Below are positions 47,494 through 56,893 of a stretch of DNA of 64,000 bases, one piece after another. The stretch spans positions 62,001 through 126,000 of the forward strand of contig NZ_AGTR01000014.1 of assembly GCF_000235625.1 (NCBI RefSeq), given 5' to 3'. The DNA comes from Marinobacter manganoxydans MnI7-9. Lineage in GTDB: Bacteria > Pseudomonadota > Gammaproteobacteria > Pseudomonadales > Oleiphilaceae. The notes under the pieces were generated by a model. The model searched no databases, had not been told where the DNA came from, and worked only from the letters and a program-made list of their open reading frames with translations. The first letter of the stretch is position 1. Each line of letters opens with the position of its first letter. A program made the position numbers and the translations under genes.

Positions 47494-49323
47494 TCACTGA
47501 TTCAACGTATCAATTTGCGCAGCGTGGCGAAGCGTGAAGCTTCCGGCCGCGACAATCTGCTCTTTATGAAGCCCGGAGATCACTTCCCGGTATGTGCCCT
47601 GCTTCACGTCGTAGTTTGCGCCCAGACCTTCACCAACAGAGCCAAAGGTAAATTCCATACGGCGGGTCACCTCGTAACCATCGCCACCGTGGTCGGCGTG
47701 GTAGTAATGTCGGAACGGGTTGGTCGGCGCGTCGGCTGCCAGCACGATGTCTGCAGTCAGCACGCTATCGAGGCCGCCAGCCATGGCGAAGGTATCGCCG
47801 GCAAAATCATAGGCCATGGTGCTCATTCTCCTGCCCACAAGTTCGCCATCCCTCAACACCGCTCCCCGAAAGTTGGGAACCAGGCTGTCGTCCGTCAGAA
47901 GCACGTAGCGACCATCATCCGCACGCATCTGGATGACGTCCTTGAGCAAGCGCACCTGGCCGCTTTCACGGTGCATAATGACCCGGAAAGAGAAGTTGGC
48001 GGCGACGGCACCCAGCTCACTGGACTGGGATACAGGGAAGCCCTCGGCATCTGTGCACAAATCACTGCCCGATCCCGGATTGCTGCCAATGATGACGGCC
48101 TCCGCTTCAACATCGACAGTTCCGTCACCGTCCGCATCGATTGGTTCGAGTGTTGTTGGTTCTGTTGTGCAGGTGCGCAGATAGTTGTGAACCTGGGATA
48201 CCTGATCGATCGTTACGGTTCCCACCCACAGGGAGTTAAGCTGCGGCGCTGAGGCTGTCACCGGGATTAGCCAGCGAGCACCAGAGGTGCTTTTAACCTC
48301 AAGCGTTTGTCCAAAATCATCAGGCTCGAAGTCTGCCCGTCGAACACCGAGCGGCACCCGGCTCTCTCCCTCAGCGCCGACCGGAATTGCCAGGCCGTTA
48401 CCGAGCGGTAGCCAGGACTGCTCCGACACCGGATCCGGGTTGGCGTAGAATATCCCCGGGGCTCCACCCAGAAGTTGTAATGTCGCGGTATGCGCAACGT
48501 CCAGACTGTTTTCGAGCTTTAGGGTTAACTGCTCTAGAACCGTGCCGAACTCCATTCGATCAACCTGTGGCAGATCGATGTCCATTGGCCCGACAAAATT
48601 GCTGCCTCTGTCGCTGAAAACCCAGTAGGCGGTATCCGAATCAATCACGGTGTTGGAAGGATTTACCTGTTGCCATTGATCACCCACCAGACGGTAGATC
48701 GATTGCCCGGCATGAGCAGGCGATCCGGCTAGGAAATCGGAAAAAACCGGGGGATTTGCCGGATCCACGTGGAAACCGGTGAGGCTGAACTCTCCCGGCT
48801 GCCAGTTAATCCTGGGTACTGCCGGGCGCCCTGTTATGGAAAGCGTGGCCTCAGAGCTACTCTCCAGCTTTACCAGATACGCCCGATTGGCCTGCACCGC
48901 AAACAGATTGCTCAGGAATGCCTGCGGCGCTGCGGGTGGAAAATAACGCAGCCAACCCGGTGCACTCAGCATGCTTTCGGCATCAGGGTCCTGAATGAAA
49001 TCGACCTTTGCACGCTGTGCAAGCCAGGTCCAGACGCTGCTTATCTGAGCCCCGCTGCCATCCACAAAATCGGCAAACACCTGCCCGGTCGCATCATTGA
49101 CGGGAGCGACTTTCACATGGATTGCATTCCAGCCGGGCGTCAGACGGATCGTCTGAGTGCAGTTAAGCCCTCCGCTGCAGACAACCTCGGCCAGGGCAAA
49201 GCCCGGCAATGAAGAGCAGGCGATGATCAGGGATAAAGCCAACGGATGAAAAAGTTTCTTGATGGTCATTTGGATGCCCCCGGGACCGGGATTTGTGTTG
49301 GTTGCAGGCTCAGGATTGTTCAT
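47494..49323 (-). CDS. Exported beta-rich protein, function unknown, partner of the giant protein
   Basis: 609 residues from an ATG that overlaps the foldase stop (ATGA, GGAG eight bases upstream). An internal ATG at 49269 would put the start directly before the signal peptide MTIKKLFHPLALSLIIACSS and is a good alternative. Mature protein begins near AEVVCSGGLNCTQTI with a probable disulfide. Two copies of a beta domain are seen in the first half (RLTPGWNAIHVKVAP; NWQPGEFSLTGFHVDP), and a short DADGDGTVDVEAE calcium-type loop near 395. No enzyme motif. Its stop overlaps the region just before the giant gene, so the two are probably made in step and may form a complex. Confidence 0.8.
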   Translation of the reverse strand: MNNPEPATNTNPGPGGIQMTIKKLFHPLALSLIIACSSLPGFALAEVVCSGGLNCTQTIRLTPGWNAIHVKVAPVNDATGQVFADFVDGSGAQISSVWTWLAQRAKVDFIQDPDAESMLSAPGWLRYFPPAAPQAFLSNLFAVQANRAYLVKLESSSEATLSITGRPAVPRINWQPGEFSLTGFHVDPANPPVFSDFLAGSPAHAGQSIYRLVGDQWQQVNPSNTVIDSDTAYWVFSDRGSNFVGPMDIDLPQVDRMEFGTVLEQLTLKLENSLDVAHTATLQLLGGAPGIFYANPDPVSEQSWLPLGNGLAIPVGAEGESRVPLGVRRADFEPDDFGQTLEVKSTSGARWLIPVTASAPQLNSLWVGTVTIDQVSQVHNYLRTCTTEPTTLEPIDADGDGTVDVEAEAVIIGSNPGSGSDLCTDAEGFPVSQSSELGAVAANFSFRVIMHRESGQVRLLKDVIQMRADDGRYVLLTDDSLVPNFRGAVLRDGELVGRRMSTMAYDFAGDTFAMAGGLDSVLTADIVLAADAPTNPFRHYYHADHGGDGYEVTRRMEFTFGSVGEGLGANYDVKQGTYREVISGLHKEQIVAAGSFTLRHAAQIDTLNQ

Positions 49324-50285
49324 TGCGGAAGCTCCGGTGGCCTGACTGCGGCCACTTCTTCGTCACGTACTACCACCATCTGTGATAACAGGGATTCGTT
49401 GACAACGGCGGGCTTCACACTTGCGACTGTAGCCTTGAGCCAGTCGGCCTCCTGCTCCATTCGCATCCGCTGCAACAACTGGATCCGAATGTTGGTCGCC
49501 ACCGATTCCAAAGGCGTTATCCGTTCGTCCCGGATGTCGATCAGCTTGAGGAGGTAAAGCCCGTCCCTGCCTTTGATCGGCGCGGAGATCTCTCCCGGTT
49601 TTGTGATACCGGACAGCGCAGTGGCGAGAGCCGGATCAAGGCTCTGGCTTTGCTCGGCGTGCCACCCGATATCGCCCCCCACATATCGAGACCCCTGGTC
49701 GCCGGAATATTGTGCCGCGAGGGAACCAAAGCCCCGGATAGCCTCCGGTTGACTCAACGCCAGCGTCTGAACTCGGTGGGCCAGTTCTACCACCCGCTTC
49801 GACTCAGCCGCAGGGGCGTTGTCGGCAAGCTCAAACTTGATGATGGCAGCCCGCTTCTGGGCGGGCGTGGTGTAGCGGGCAATGTTGTCCTGGTAATAAC
49901 GACTGACCTGATCCTCGCTAACCCCGATCCTTTCAATGGCCGGTTTCAGTTGCCGCTCACGAAGCCGTGCAATAAGCGCATTTTCCAGCGCCCGCACAAC
50001 CGCCGGATCCTGTTCGTAACCCTCGTCAATAGCCGTTGCGATCAATGCTTCCCTCTCAATCAGTTCCTGGAGCAACCGATTTTTGATTTCGAGAGCGTTC
50101 GAGGCCGAGCTGCGTTGTCCCATGTAGGCCTTCAACTGGTCAGCAGTAATGACGGAGTTTCCGATACGGGCGACTTCGTCCATTGAAAGACGGGGATCGG
50201 AGGCCTGCTTGAAGGCGTAAAACCCTGCTCCAGCAAGGGCAATGGTGAGTAGTGAGGAATAGATAAGAATGCGTTCTTTTGGCAT
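49320..50285 (-). CDS. Membrane-anchored parvulin-type peptidyl-prolyl isomerase / foldase (SurA/PrsA-like)
   Basis: 321 residues from the ATG at 50285 (MPKERILIYSSLL), with AAGGCGAG upstream; the frame is open 15 codons further but unsupported. One membrane anchor (about 6-24, no cleavage site evident), a helical SurA-N-like region (LQELIEREALIATAIDEGYE), then a parvulin domain (about 150-255: FGSLAAQYSGDQGSRYVGGD, KPGEISAPIKGRDGLYLLKL). Such proteins assist folding of exported proteins. As first gene of the five-gene operon it is probably a dedicated chaperone for the two large exported proteins behind it. Confidence 0.87.
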   Translation of the reverse strand: MPKERILIYSSLLTIALAGAGFYAFKQASDPRLSMDEVARIGNSVITADQLKAYMGQRSSASNALEIKNRLLQELIEREALIATAIDEGYEQDPAVVRALENALIARLRERQLKPAIERIGVSEDQVSRYYQDNIARYTTPAQKRAAIIKFELADNAPAAESKRVVELAHRVQTLALSQPEAIRGFGSLAAQYSGDQGSRYVGGDIGWHAEQSQSLDPALATALSGITKPGEISAPIKGRDGLYLLKLIDIRDERITPLESVATNIRIQLLQRMRMEQEADWLKATVASVKPAVVNESLLSQMVVVRDEEVAAVRPPELPQ

Positions 50286-50415
50286 AGCTCGCCTTCCATG
50301 GGATGCCGGGCCCATCACAGCCCGGTCCACCCGTTTTCTGATCTACTGACCTTAGTAAAAGGATTACAGGGCGGTAATAGTCCGTTTGGGTAGTTTTTGC
50401 ATCTATCCGGTTGGC

Positions 50416-50421
50416 TATAAT
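50416..50421 (+). promoter_or_regulatory. -10 box for the response regulator gene
   Basis: A perfect TATAAT lies at 50416-50421. No good -35 is found at 16-18 nt upstream (GTTTTT or TTTTTG at best), which would suit an activated promoter. It overlaps the ATG at 50420, which then cannot be the start codon if this promoter is used. Confidence 0.45.
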
Positions 50422-50467
50422 GAAAGAGCGTCCGGGATGGACAGAAACGAAAGGGCGGGCATCAAAA

Positions 50468-51076
50468 GTGCGGATTTTGGTTTCAGATGATCATGAGCTG
50501 ATACGGGACGGAATCTCCATTCTGTTGAAGAAATTGCTCGATAACCCGACGGTTCTGGAAGCTGAAACCGGCGACGAGGCGATCAGTATTGCCGAAGCCC
50601 ACCGCGATCTTGATCTCGCGGTTATCGATCTCTCGTTACCGGGCGTAAACGGTCTGCCAATGGTTTCAAAACTGTGCCACCTCCTGCCCGAAACGCCGAT
50701 TCTTATCCTCTCCGCCTCGGCCGACCGAAACCTTGTTCTTAAAACCATCGAATCTGGTGCGTCGGGCTTTGTATACAAGTCGCTGGGAACAACGGTGCTG
50801 GAGGAAGCCCTGCAAATGGTATTGGCTGGAGGAGTCTTTATTCCACCTCTCGTGGAAGGTGAAGACACTGAACTGGCCGGCATCACACCCCGCCAGCGAC
50901 AGATTCTGGAGCTGCTGGCCCAGGGGAAATCAAACAAGGAAATGGCGAATACGCTTCACATCTCGGCAAACACCATTAAAAATCACCTCGCGAAGCTTTA
51001 CGACCAGTTCAGTGTATCTAACCGAACCCAGGCAGTCATGAAGGCGCAGGAGTTGACGTCCGGAACGTCGATGTGA
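50468..51076 (+). CDS. NarL/FixJ (LuxR-type) response regulator
   Basis: 202 residues from the GTG at 50468 (MRILVSDDHELIRDG), the usual first residues of the family, with GGGCGGG upstream; in-frame starts at 50411 (TTG) and 50420 (ATG) are possible but overlap a TATAAT. Receiver domain: acidic pair in VSDDH, phosphoacceptor Asp in LAVIDLSLPGVNG, and the conserved Lys in FVYKSLG. C-terminal LuxR helix-turn-helix: LTPRQ-like ITPRQRQILELLAQGKSNKE and ISANTIKNHLAKLY. It is divergent from the five-gene secretion operon and convergent with the TonB receptor gene; the hybrid kinase with an Hpt domain nearby is a possible phosphodonor. Confidence 0.9.
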   Translation: MRILVSDDHELIRDGISILLKKLLDNPTVLEAETGDEAISIAEAHRDLDLAVIDLSLPGVNGLPMVSKLCHLLPETPILILSASADRNLVLKTIESGASGFVYKSLGTTVLEEALQMVLAGGVFIPPLVEGEDTELAGITPRQRQILELLAQGKSNKEMANTLHISANTIKNHLAKLYDQFSVSNRTQAVMKAQELTSGTSM

Positions 51077-51091
51077 CCGTAGCGATCAATC

Positions 51092-53158
51092 TCAGAACTG
51101 CGCTGAAACCCTGAACAGAAACCGGGGATCCTGAGCGCTTTCGCCTCGAACATCTCGCTCATAGCGATTTGTCAGATTCTGAACGACACCCTCGAGCAGC
51201 CAGTCCTGCGCCACTCTCTTGGCAAGCCGAACGTCCAGACGATGTGTTTTGGCAATGACAGGTGAAACCCCCAGGTCTGCATCTCCATTCCAGGACATGT
51301 CATCCAGGAAGTAATACCCCAGGCTGGCCTCGATCCCATGGTTCAGCTTCTGTGCAAAAAGCAGACTCAGTGTTGCATCCGGGACGTGATTCTCCCGGCT
51401 GATCAGACCGGTATCAATCACATCGTAACGGTCTTCACTTCGAAGGAACGCAAACTGGAGACTCAATTGACCGCCGCGCCATGGCTCAGTCTTCAGCTGC
51501 CCCTCAAGCCCCCATGTATCCACTCCGACCCGCCCGTCATACCAGATTTCAACACCATCATTCAGGTAACCAGGATAGGAAGAGGTCAGATCCGTTTCAG
51601 TTCGATACTGGTTGTCCAGGCGCTCATAGAAAATACGTGCATCGACGAACAGGCCATTGTTGAAAAGCTGCCCTATGTAGCCCAGATCAATAACGTCCAG
51701 CTCCTCTGGCTCCAGCCCACCTCTGGAAAAAGTTATTTGTCTCAACACAGTGCCGTCGTCAAAGTACAAGGCGCTTCGGTAGTATTCCTCAAAAAGCGTC
51801 GGTTTGCGCTCTGAGTGGCTGAAGCCAAGCCTGAGGGTGTGGTTCCAGAACGGCATATAGTTCAAGGCTAGTCGATAGGACGCTCCCGTTTCATAGAGAT
51901 CGCCTCGTTCCAACACACCGCCGGCATTGACGATCCATTGCTCTGCCAGTGGAATGCTTGCCTGGGCAAATGCCCGATAACTGTTATCTGTTCGCCATGC
52001 GTCATCCCCAAACGTGTCGAAGCTACGCATACTTTCCTGTCGCCCACCGGCGCCGAGAACCCATTTGACAGCTCCCGGGTGGTAATCGCGATACTGCACC
52101 TCAATGTCGTGACGTTTTTCCTGAAATGTATAGACGCCTGTCTCAACTTCCTGATCCTGGCGCCCATCGAACAACAAGGGAATATCTGCGGGCGTGACTC
52201 CCAGCAAATCGGAGAGCAGGCCAAGACTTGTTCGATCATCTTGCTCGGAATAGCGCCGGTAAACCTGCACATAGAAATCGCGATCCCTGCCAAGCGTACG
52301 AGTCCAACGCAACCGTTGCCTGTCGGCCCTCATATCGCGAGATGTATTCGGTAGCAGCACCGGAACATCCGCGTTGTTATCAAGGTCGCCATCGCTCGCC
52401 GAGAGGGCAACATCCAGCTCGTCGCTATCGCCCAAAGCGATCTGGCTCCGAAGGTTAAGGAAACCCAGGGCCTTGCCATCTGACCTGCCACGATTGCCCT
52501 CCGTCTCTTCATATTTGCCGGTAAGCCGGTAATGTAACGGTCCATCGCCCGCCCCATATCGCATCATTGCTCCGCGACTGTCACGGGACCCAACGTATCC
52601 ACTGACAAAAACACCCGGAGTGCCTATGGGCTTGCGCGTGATGATGTTAATCGTTGAGGTGAACGCGTTGTAGCCATAGGTTGGCGCGCCACCACCCCTG
52701 ATGACCTCGATTCGTTCGATGTCCTCAAGGGCAACACCGAGGGTCTGCCAGTCCACGGTCAGATAGGAACTGTAAACCGAGGCACCGTCGATCATCACCT
52801 CAAGTCCACGTTGAAGAATATCGGACTGGCCATGGTAAGCCACAAGATAGGGAGAACTGATAGTAGCGCCCGATACCTGAAATCCGGGAACCAACCGCAG
52901 CAAATCGGCGATTTCCGTCGCACCGGATGCACGGATCATATCCTGATCTATAACGGTCATTGATGCACCCGACTGGCTGGCCGGCTGCATCATTCTGGAT
53001 ACAGTTACACCCACTGGAATATCCGTGAAAAAGTGCGTTTCGTCACCGGGTTCTGCCTTTGGAGATCCGCTCGCTGTCAGGCCAACGATCAGAATCAAAG
53101 CAGCCGGAACCCGATTTCGAGTTGAGGGGCCACCACAGGGATACACGCGTTTATTCAT
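51092..53158 (-). CDS. TonB-dependent outer membrane receptor
   Basis: 688 residues from the ATG at 53158 (MNKRVYPCGG), which has GAGGAA six bases upstream and overlaps the kinase gene end by 8 nt. Signal peptide, then plug domain (about 55-165: SGASMTVIDQDMIRASGATE, IADLLRLVPGFQVSG, RIEVIRGGGAPTYGYNAFTS) and a beta-barrel ending in RVSAQF with the C-terminal aromatic needed for BamA. The plug resembles vitamin B12/colicin I receptor types. It imports a ligand bound at the surface at the cost of the proton gradient. The ligand is unknown; the coupled substrate-binding protein gene suggests a small organic molecule. Confidence 0.9.
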   Translation of the reverse strand: MNKRVYPCGGPSTRNRVPAALILIVGLTASGSPKAEPGDETHFFTDIPVGVTVSRMMQPASQSGASMTVIDQDMIRASGATEIADLLRLVPGFQVSGATISSPYLVAYHGQSDILQRGLEVMIDGASVYSSYLTVDWQTLGVALEDIERIEVIRGGGAPTYGYNAFTSTINIITRKPIGTPGVFVSGYVGSRDSRGAMMRYGAGDGPLHYRLTGKYEETEGNRGRSDGKALGFLNLRSQIALGDSDELDVALSASDGDLDNNADVPVLLPNTSRDMRADRQRLRWTRTLGRDRDFYVQVYRRYSEQDDRTSLGLLSDLLGVTPADIPLLFDGRQDQEVETGVYTFQEKRHDIEVQYRDYHPGAVKWVLGAGGRQESMRSFDTFGDDAWRTDNSYRAFAQASIPLAEQWIVNAGGVLERGDLYETGASYRLALNYMPFWNHTLRLGFSHSERKPTLFEEYYRSALYFDDGTVLRQITFSRGGLEPEELDVIDLGYIGQLFNNGLFVDARIFYERLDNQYRTETDLTSSYPGYLNDGVEIWYDGRVGVDTWGLEGQLKTEPWRGGQLSLQFAFLRSEDRYDVIDTGLISRENHVPDATLSLLFAQKLNHGIEASLGYYFLDDMSWNGDADLGVSPVIAKTHRLDVRLAKRVAQDWLLEGVVQNLTNRYERDVRGESAQDPRFLFRVSAQF

Positions 53159-55925
53159 CCAATTCCTCGCGTGTCTGCGCGTACGGATCAGCAAGCAGAG
53201 CCAGGAGCTGCTCCACCTCTTTGGACGTTGGTGTAGGTTTGTGACGAAGTGCTTTGCGAGAAGAATCCACGGCCTGAACGAGAGCCTCCAGCTGGAAGTA
53301 CCCGGCTACTCCATGAATTTGATGCAGCAGGTTTCGAATATCCGCGGGGGCCTCCCTCATCAATGCCGAACTGAGGGCGTCACCCAGATCCCGTAGCTCG
53401 TTTTCCAGCTTGGGCCGAAGTCGTTCCGGGATTGCCGCGGTCGATATAGCGCCCTGTTCGTTTACAACGACGGGTTCCGCCATACCCAGCATGTTGGCAA
53501 TGGTGTTTGCCAGCAACTCGGAATTGATGGGTTTGTGCACAAGCTGAACCCCCGGCCCCGATTCCCTCAAACAGTCCTGGGCACCGAAAACATCTGCGGT
53601 GACGATAACCACCGGGACTGAACTCAGGCCGGCATCGTCCAGATTCCGAAGTTGCTTCAAAGCTGACAAGCCGTCGAGGTTTGGCATGTGCAAATCGAGC
53701 AGAACCAAATCGACTTTGTGCTCAACCGCACGCGCAACGGCCTCGTGACCATCCCTGGCCAGTACGACATTTGCCCCCCAATCAAGCAACCAGGACTCGA
53801 TCAGCCGGCGATTGAACTCGTTATCCTCTGCCACAAGCACAGTCCGGGATTGGAGAAATGCCTGGGAAGAGTCACTTGGCGACGAAGATGCAGCCGGACT
53901 TGCCGACGTATCCGACAATTCTGCAAGTCGTGTCATAACACTTTCCGTTCGCGCGGGCTTCACCAAAACCTTAACCCTGCCATCAATGTTGATTAACAGA
54001 TCGGATTCTGAGTGTCGGCTTGTAGCCATCAGAAGAACCGGCCCCGAGAAGCAACGTCGCACTTCCTGGATATTTTCCAGATTGACGCTATCCATATCGC
54101 TACGGGGCGATAAGCCAACAATAACGACATCAATGCGTCTGGTGCCGGGCAAGTCATTTGAAAGAACCTGACAGGCATTCTTGGCGCTCTGGGCGGTATA
54201 CACCGTGATACCCTGCATGACGAGCATGTTCCGCAGACTGTGACGAGCCATAGGGTGCGGCTCGAAAATCAGAACATTCAGTTTCAGTAACGGCTCATCG
54301 ACGGGTCGTTCGGCCTTAAGCTGGGTATTGATCGGTAGCCTGAACGAAAACTCCGAGCCCTTTCCCGGCTCACTTTCTACCTCTACCGATCCTCCCATCA
54401 ACCCGGTGATATGCTGGCAAATGGATAACCCGAGCCCCACTCCGCCGAAATTTCGAGTATAGGTAGAGTCATTCTGCTCAAAGGCTTTAAACAGGTTGTC
54501 TATCTCATCAGACGGTATCCCGATCCCCGTATCGGACACACTGATTTTGAGCGAGTTATCGGAACGATCCACAGAGGCACGCAAGAGCACATGGCCCTCA
54601 TGTGTGAACTTGATGGCATTCGCCAAGAGATTGGCAAGCACCTGTTCTATTCGCAGTTCATCCCCCCGAATAAACTCCGGCACATCACTATCAATCAAAG
54701 CGACCAGTTCGAGCCCCTTCTCCTGAGCCTCCGTACTGAAAATCGTCGCGATGTTTTCAAGACAGAGACGAATATCGAAGATCGACTCGTTCAGCCTTAT
54801 TGCGCCCGATTCAGCCTTGGAAAAGCCGAGAATACCGTCGATCAGATGTATCAGGAGCTTGGCAGCCCGGGACATCATTTCAACATATTCTTTCGTCTCA
54901 GATGCTGACCCCGGTCTGAGAATACGCTGACTGAATCCATAGATTGCGTTAACCGGCGTTCTTATTTCATGGCTCATGTTGGCCAGAAAATCAGCTTTGA
55001 CTTTTTCTGCTTCACTGGCCTTGGTACGAGCGGCATCCAGCTCTTTATTTCTCTGCTCCAGCTCACTCACCTTTTTCTGCAGCGACGAGGTTGCATGTGC
55101 AATTCGCTCGTGAAGCTGCTGATGGGACAACTCTATGGTCTCAGCCATGATGTTCACGTTGGAGGCCAGGCGAACGATTTCCCCCTTGCCGGTGGGGCGC
55201 ACCCGTGCAGACATATCGCCATGAGCCAAACGATCAATGGTCTCGGTTACTGCATTAATCGGTCTTGAAAACCGATTTGACAGGTAAAGGGACACCAAAA
55301 GACTGAAAACCACCCCGAGAAGCATGACCCACATACTCCGGGTGACCACTTGCCCGGTCGCCAAATCCAGCTCTTTGGTGTCTATGAGCAAGACGACCCA
55401 TCCCAAGGCTTCAGACGCAGGCAGATTACCCTGCCCGTACAAATCGCCCGAGATATCGAACTCTTTACCGCCAATTGAGCGCACCAGAAATTTCACGTTC
55501 CCCTCGAACCGGAAGCTTTCAGATTTCAGCAATTGACTATCTAAAACGTACGCAACACTTCCGGCTTTTTCCCAAGCATCTATAAAGCCCAACACAGCCT
55601 TCTGGGGTACCTGTTTTCCTTTGTGGGAGAGCACTCGTCGTTCCGCATCTACAACCGCCACGGAGTCCACCCATCGAGACTCCACGGCCGAATCAAGCAA
55701 TTTGGCCAGCACCTCCTGATCACCGGAAAAAAGGTAGTATTCGGTCATCTGAGACAGATTTTCTACGATGAGACGAGTCTGACTATGAATGGACTCTTCT
55801 TTGTCCTGAATGCCAAAACCACCCACCACAACGCCCAAAATGGACGCGACCAGAATCAAGGGCAGCAGGCCACCCAAAATGATCTGCGCCCGAATACTGG
55901 ACATGACTGGAAGAGAAATCTTCAT
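53151..55925 (-). CDS. BarA-like hybrid sensor histidine kinase with degenerate and intact receivers and Hpt
   Basis: 924 residues. Membrane helices at about 13-36 and 197-216 bracket a periplasmic sensor; HAMP (about 217-270); coiled coil; HisKA with H319 in NMSHEIRTPVNA; HATPase with NLLANAIKF, SDTGIGIP and GVGLGLSI; a first receiver (about 548-665) in which the phosphoacceptor position is G604 (VVIVGLSP), so it cannot be phosphorylated there; a second receiver (about 694-812) with D744 in VLLDLHMPNLDG; and an Hpt domain with H868 in LLHQIHGVAG. A phosphorelay H319-D744-H868 to a separate regulator is expected. The ATG overlaps the stop of the substrate-binding protein gene (ATGA). Confidence 0.93.
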   Translation of the reverse strand: MKISLPVMSSIRAQIILGGLLPLILVASILGVVVGGFGIQDKEESIHSQTRLIVENLSQMTEYYLFSGDQEVLAKLLDSAVESRWVDSVAVVDAERRVLSHKGKQVPQKAVLGFIDAWEKAGSVAYVLDSQLLKSESFRFEGNVKFLVRSIGGKEFDISGDLYGQGNLPASEALGWVVLLIDTKELDLATGQVVTRSMWVMLLGVVFSLLVSLYLSNRFSRPINAVTETIDRLAHGDMSARVRPTGKGEIVRLASNVNIMAETIELSHQQLHERIAHATSSLQKKVSELEQRNKELDAARTKASEAEKVKADFLANMSHEIRTPVNAIYGFSQRILRPGSASETKEYVEMMSRAAKLLIHLIDGILGFSKAESGAIRLNESIFDIRLCLENIATIFSTEAQEKGLELVALIDSDVPEFIRGDELRIEQVLANLLANAIKFTHEGHVLLRASVDRSDNSLKISVSDTGIGIPSDEIDNLFKAFEQNDSTYTRNFGGVGLGLSICQHITGLMGGSVEVESEPGKGSEFSFRLPINTQLKAERPVDEPLLKLNVLIFEPHPMARHSLRNMLVMQGITVYTAQSAKNACQVLSNDLPGTRRIDVVIVGLSPRSDMDSVNLENIQEVRRCFSGPVLLMATSRHSESDLLINIDGRVKVLVKPARTESVMTRLAELSDTSASPAASSSPSDSSQAFLQSRTVLVAEDNEFNRRLIESWLLDWGANVVLARDGHEAVARAVEHKVDLVLLDLHMPNLDGLSALKQLRNLDDAGLSSVPVVIVTADVFGAQDCLRESGPGVQLVHKPINSELLANTIANMLGMAEPVVVNEQGAISTAAIPERLRPKLENELRDLGDALSSALMREAPADIRNLLHQIHGVAGYFQLEALVQAVDSSRKALRHKPTPTSKEVEQLLALLADPYAQTREELDE

Positions 55926-56893
55926 TGGTCTTCCGCGTCGGAAGGACGGTTTGGCGGGATATGATCAATTCTGATCCCGAGTGAGTTGGCAACTGAGGGG
56001 TTTACCGCATACCGATAATAATCGGGATAAAAGATCTTCGGCGGCTGTCGGTTTGATGCCGCAACCGTAAACGGGGGATGCTCGGGGTTCTCTGTTAGGT
56101 GCTCCCCCAGCTGGCAGCCAAGCCCCTCCGAGGTAGAGTAGACCGCAGCCAAGGCGCCTGCTTTTACATAGCCATCTGAATAGCCGAATACCGGTACCTG
56201 TTTCTGGTAAGCGGAGTAGAGCAGAAACCTGATCACAGTTGGAGACGTCAAAATTGGATCATAGACAAGAAACAGGCCGTCGCTGGTGTCGAACAGCCCC
56301 GCGGAAAGCTTTGGAAGCTCTTCGCCAGATTTCACAACAAACGATTCCACCGTAAAACCGAGACGGCTTGCCTCCTGCGTAATGGCTTCCTTTAAGTGAG
56401 CACTTTCCTTTCCGAGAACAGCACTCAGTTTCTCAGCCGCTGGTAACAGAGTTCTGATTAAAGATAGTCGTCTGTTTAGAGGTTGATCAAGGAAAAAGAG
56501 AGACGCGACACCTGACCCCTTTTCCCCGCTTTCAAGCAACTGGCGAGCGAAGCTTTCAGGAACCAGCGCGCTTACAAATGGAAGGCCATTCCCATAAAAA
56601 TGCATGAATTCGGAAGATTTCGTTCCAACCGCCACAACCCTGTGCCCTTCCAATAACTCTGGTCTCGTCTGGACCTGCTTTATTGTCTTTATCCTATAGA
56701 ACGAAACGGGCGACTCTTTGGTTCCGAAACACGCGGAAAAGCCATCGGCGAAATCTGAATAAACCGCTCCACTCTCCGGAACCAGAAGCAAAACGGGGAA
56801 TGGCTCGACGCCGGCTTCGGGTTCGGCTTCGGCTTCGGCGATAACGATTCCAGGGACTAGTGCGAGGAGAGCGAACGCGATGCACCGGAACAT
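55922..56893 (-). CDS. ABC-type substrate-binding protein, probably the sensor's ligand-binding partner
   Basis: 323 residues from the ATG at 56893 (MFRCIAFALLALVPG); an in-frame ATG at 56956 would add 21 residues in front of the signal peptide, and neither start has a strong ribosome-binding site. After the signal comes an acidic repeat (EAEAEPEAGVEP), then the two-lobed ABC_sub_bind fold: HRVVAVGTKSSEFMHFYGNG, NRRLSLIRTLLPAAEKLSAV, VPVFGYSDGYVKAGALAAVY. The family includes periplasmic binding proteins for aromatic amino acids (TrpX-like). No permease or ATPase gene is nearby, and the gene is coupled to a sensor kinase, so a sensing role is inferred. Confidence 0.8.
   Translation of the reverse strand: MFRCIAFALLALVPGIVIAEAEAEPEAGVEPFPVLLLVPESGAVYSDFADGFSACFGTKESPVSFYRIKTIKQVQTRPELLEGHRVVAVGTKSSEFMHFYGNGLPFVSALVPESFARQLLESGEKGSGVASLFFLDQPLNRRLSLIRTLLPAAEKLSAVLGKESAHLKEAITQEASRLGFTVESFVVKSGEELPKLSAGLFDTSDGLFLVYDPILTSPTVIRFLLYSAYQKQVPVFGYSDGYVKAGALAAVYSTSEGLGCQLGEHLTENPEHPPFTVAASNRQPPKIFYPDYYRYAVNPSVANSLGIRIDHIPPNRPSDAEDQ

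Noticed and set aside
56780-56860. Short repeats of GGCTTCG type
   Set aside because: They encode the acidic EAEAEPEAG stretch after the signal peptide of the binding protein; simple low-complexity coding sequence, not a functional DNA repeat.
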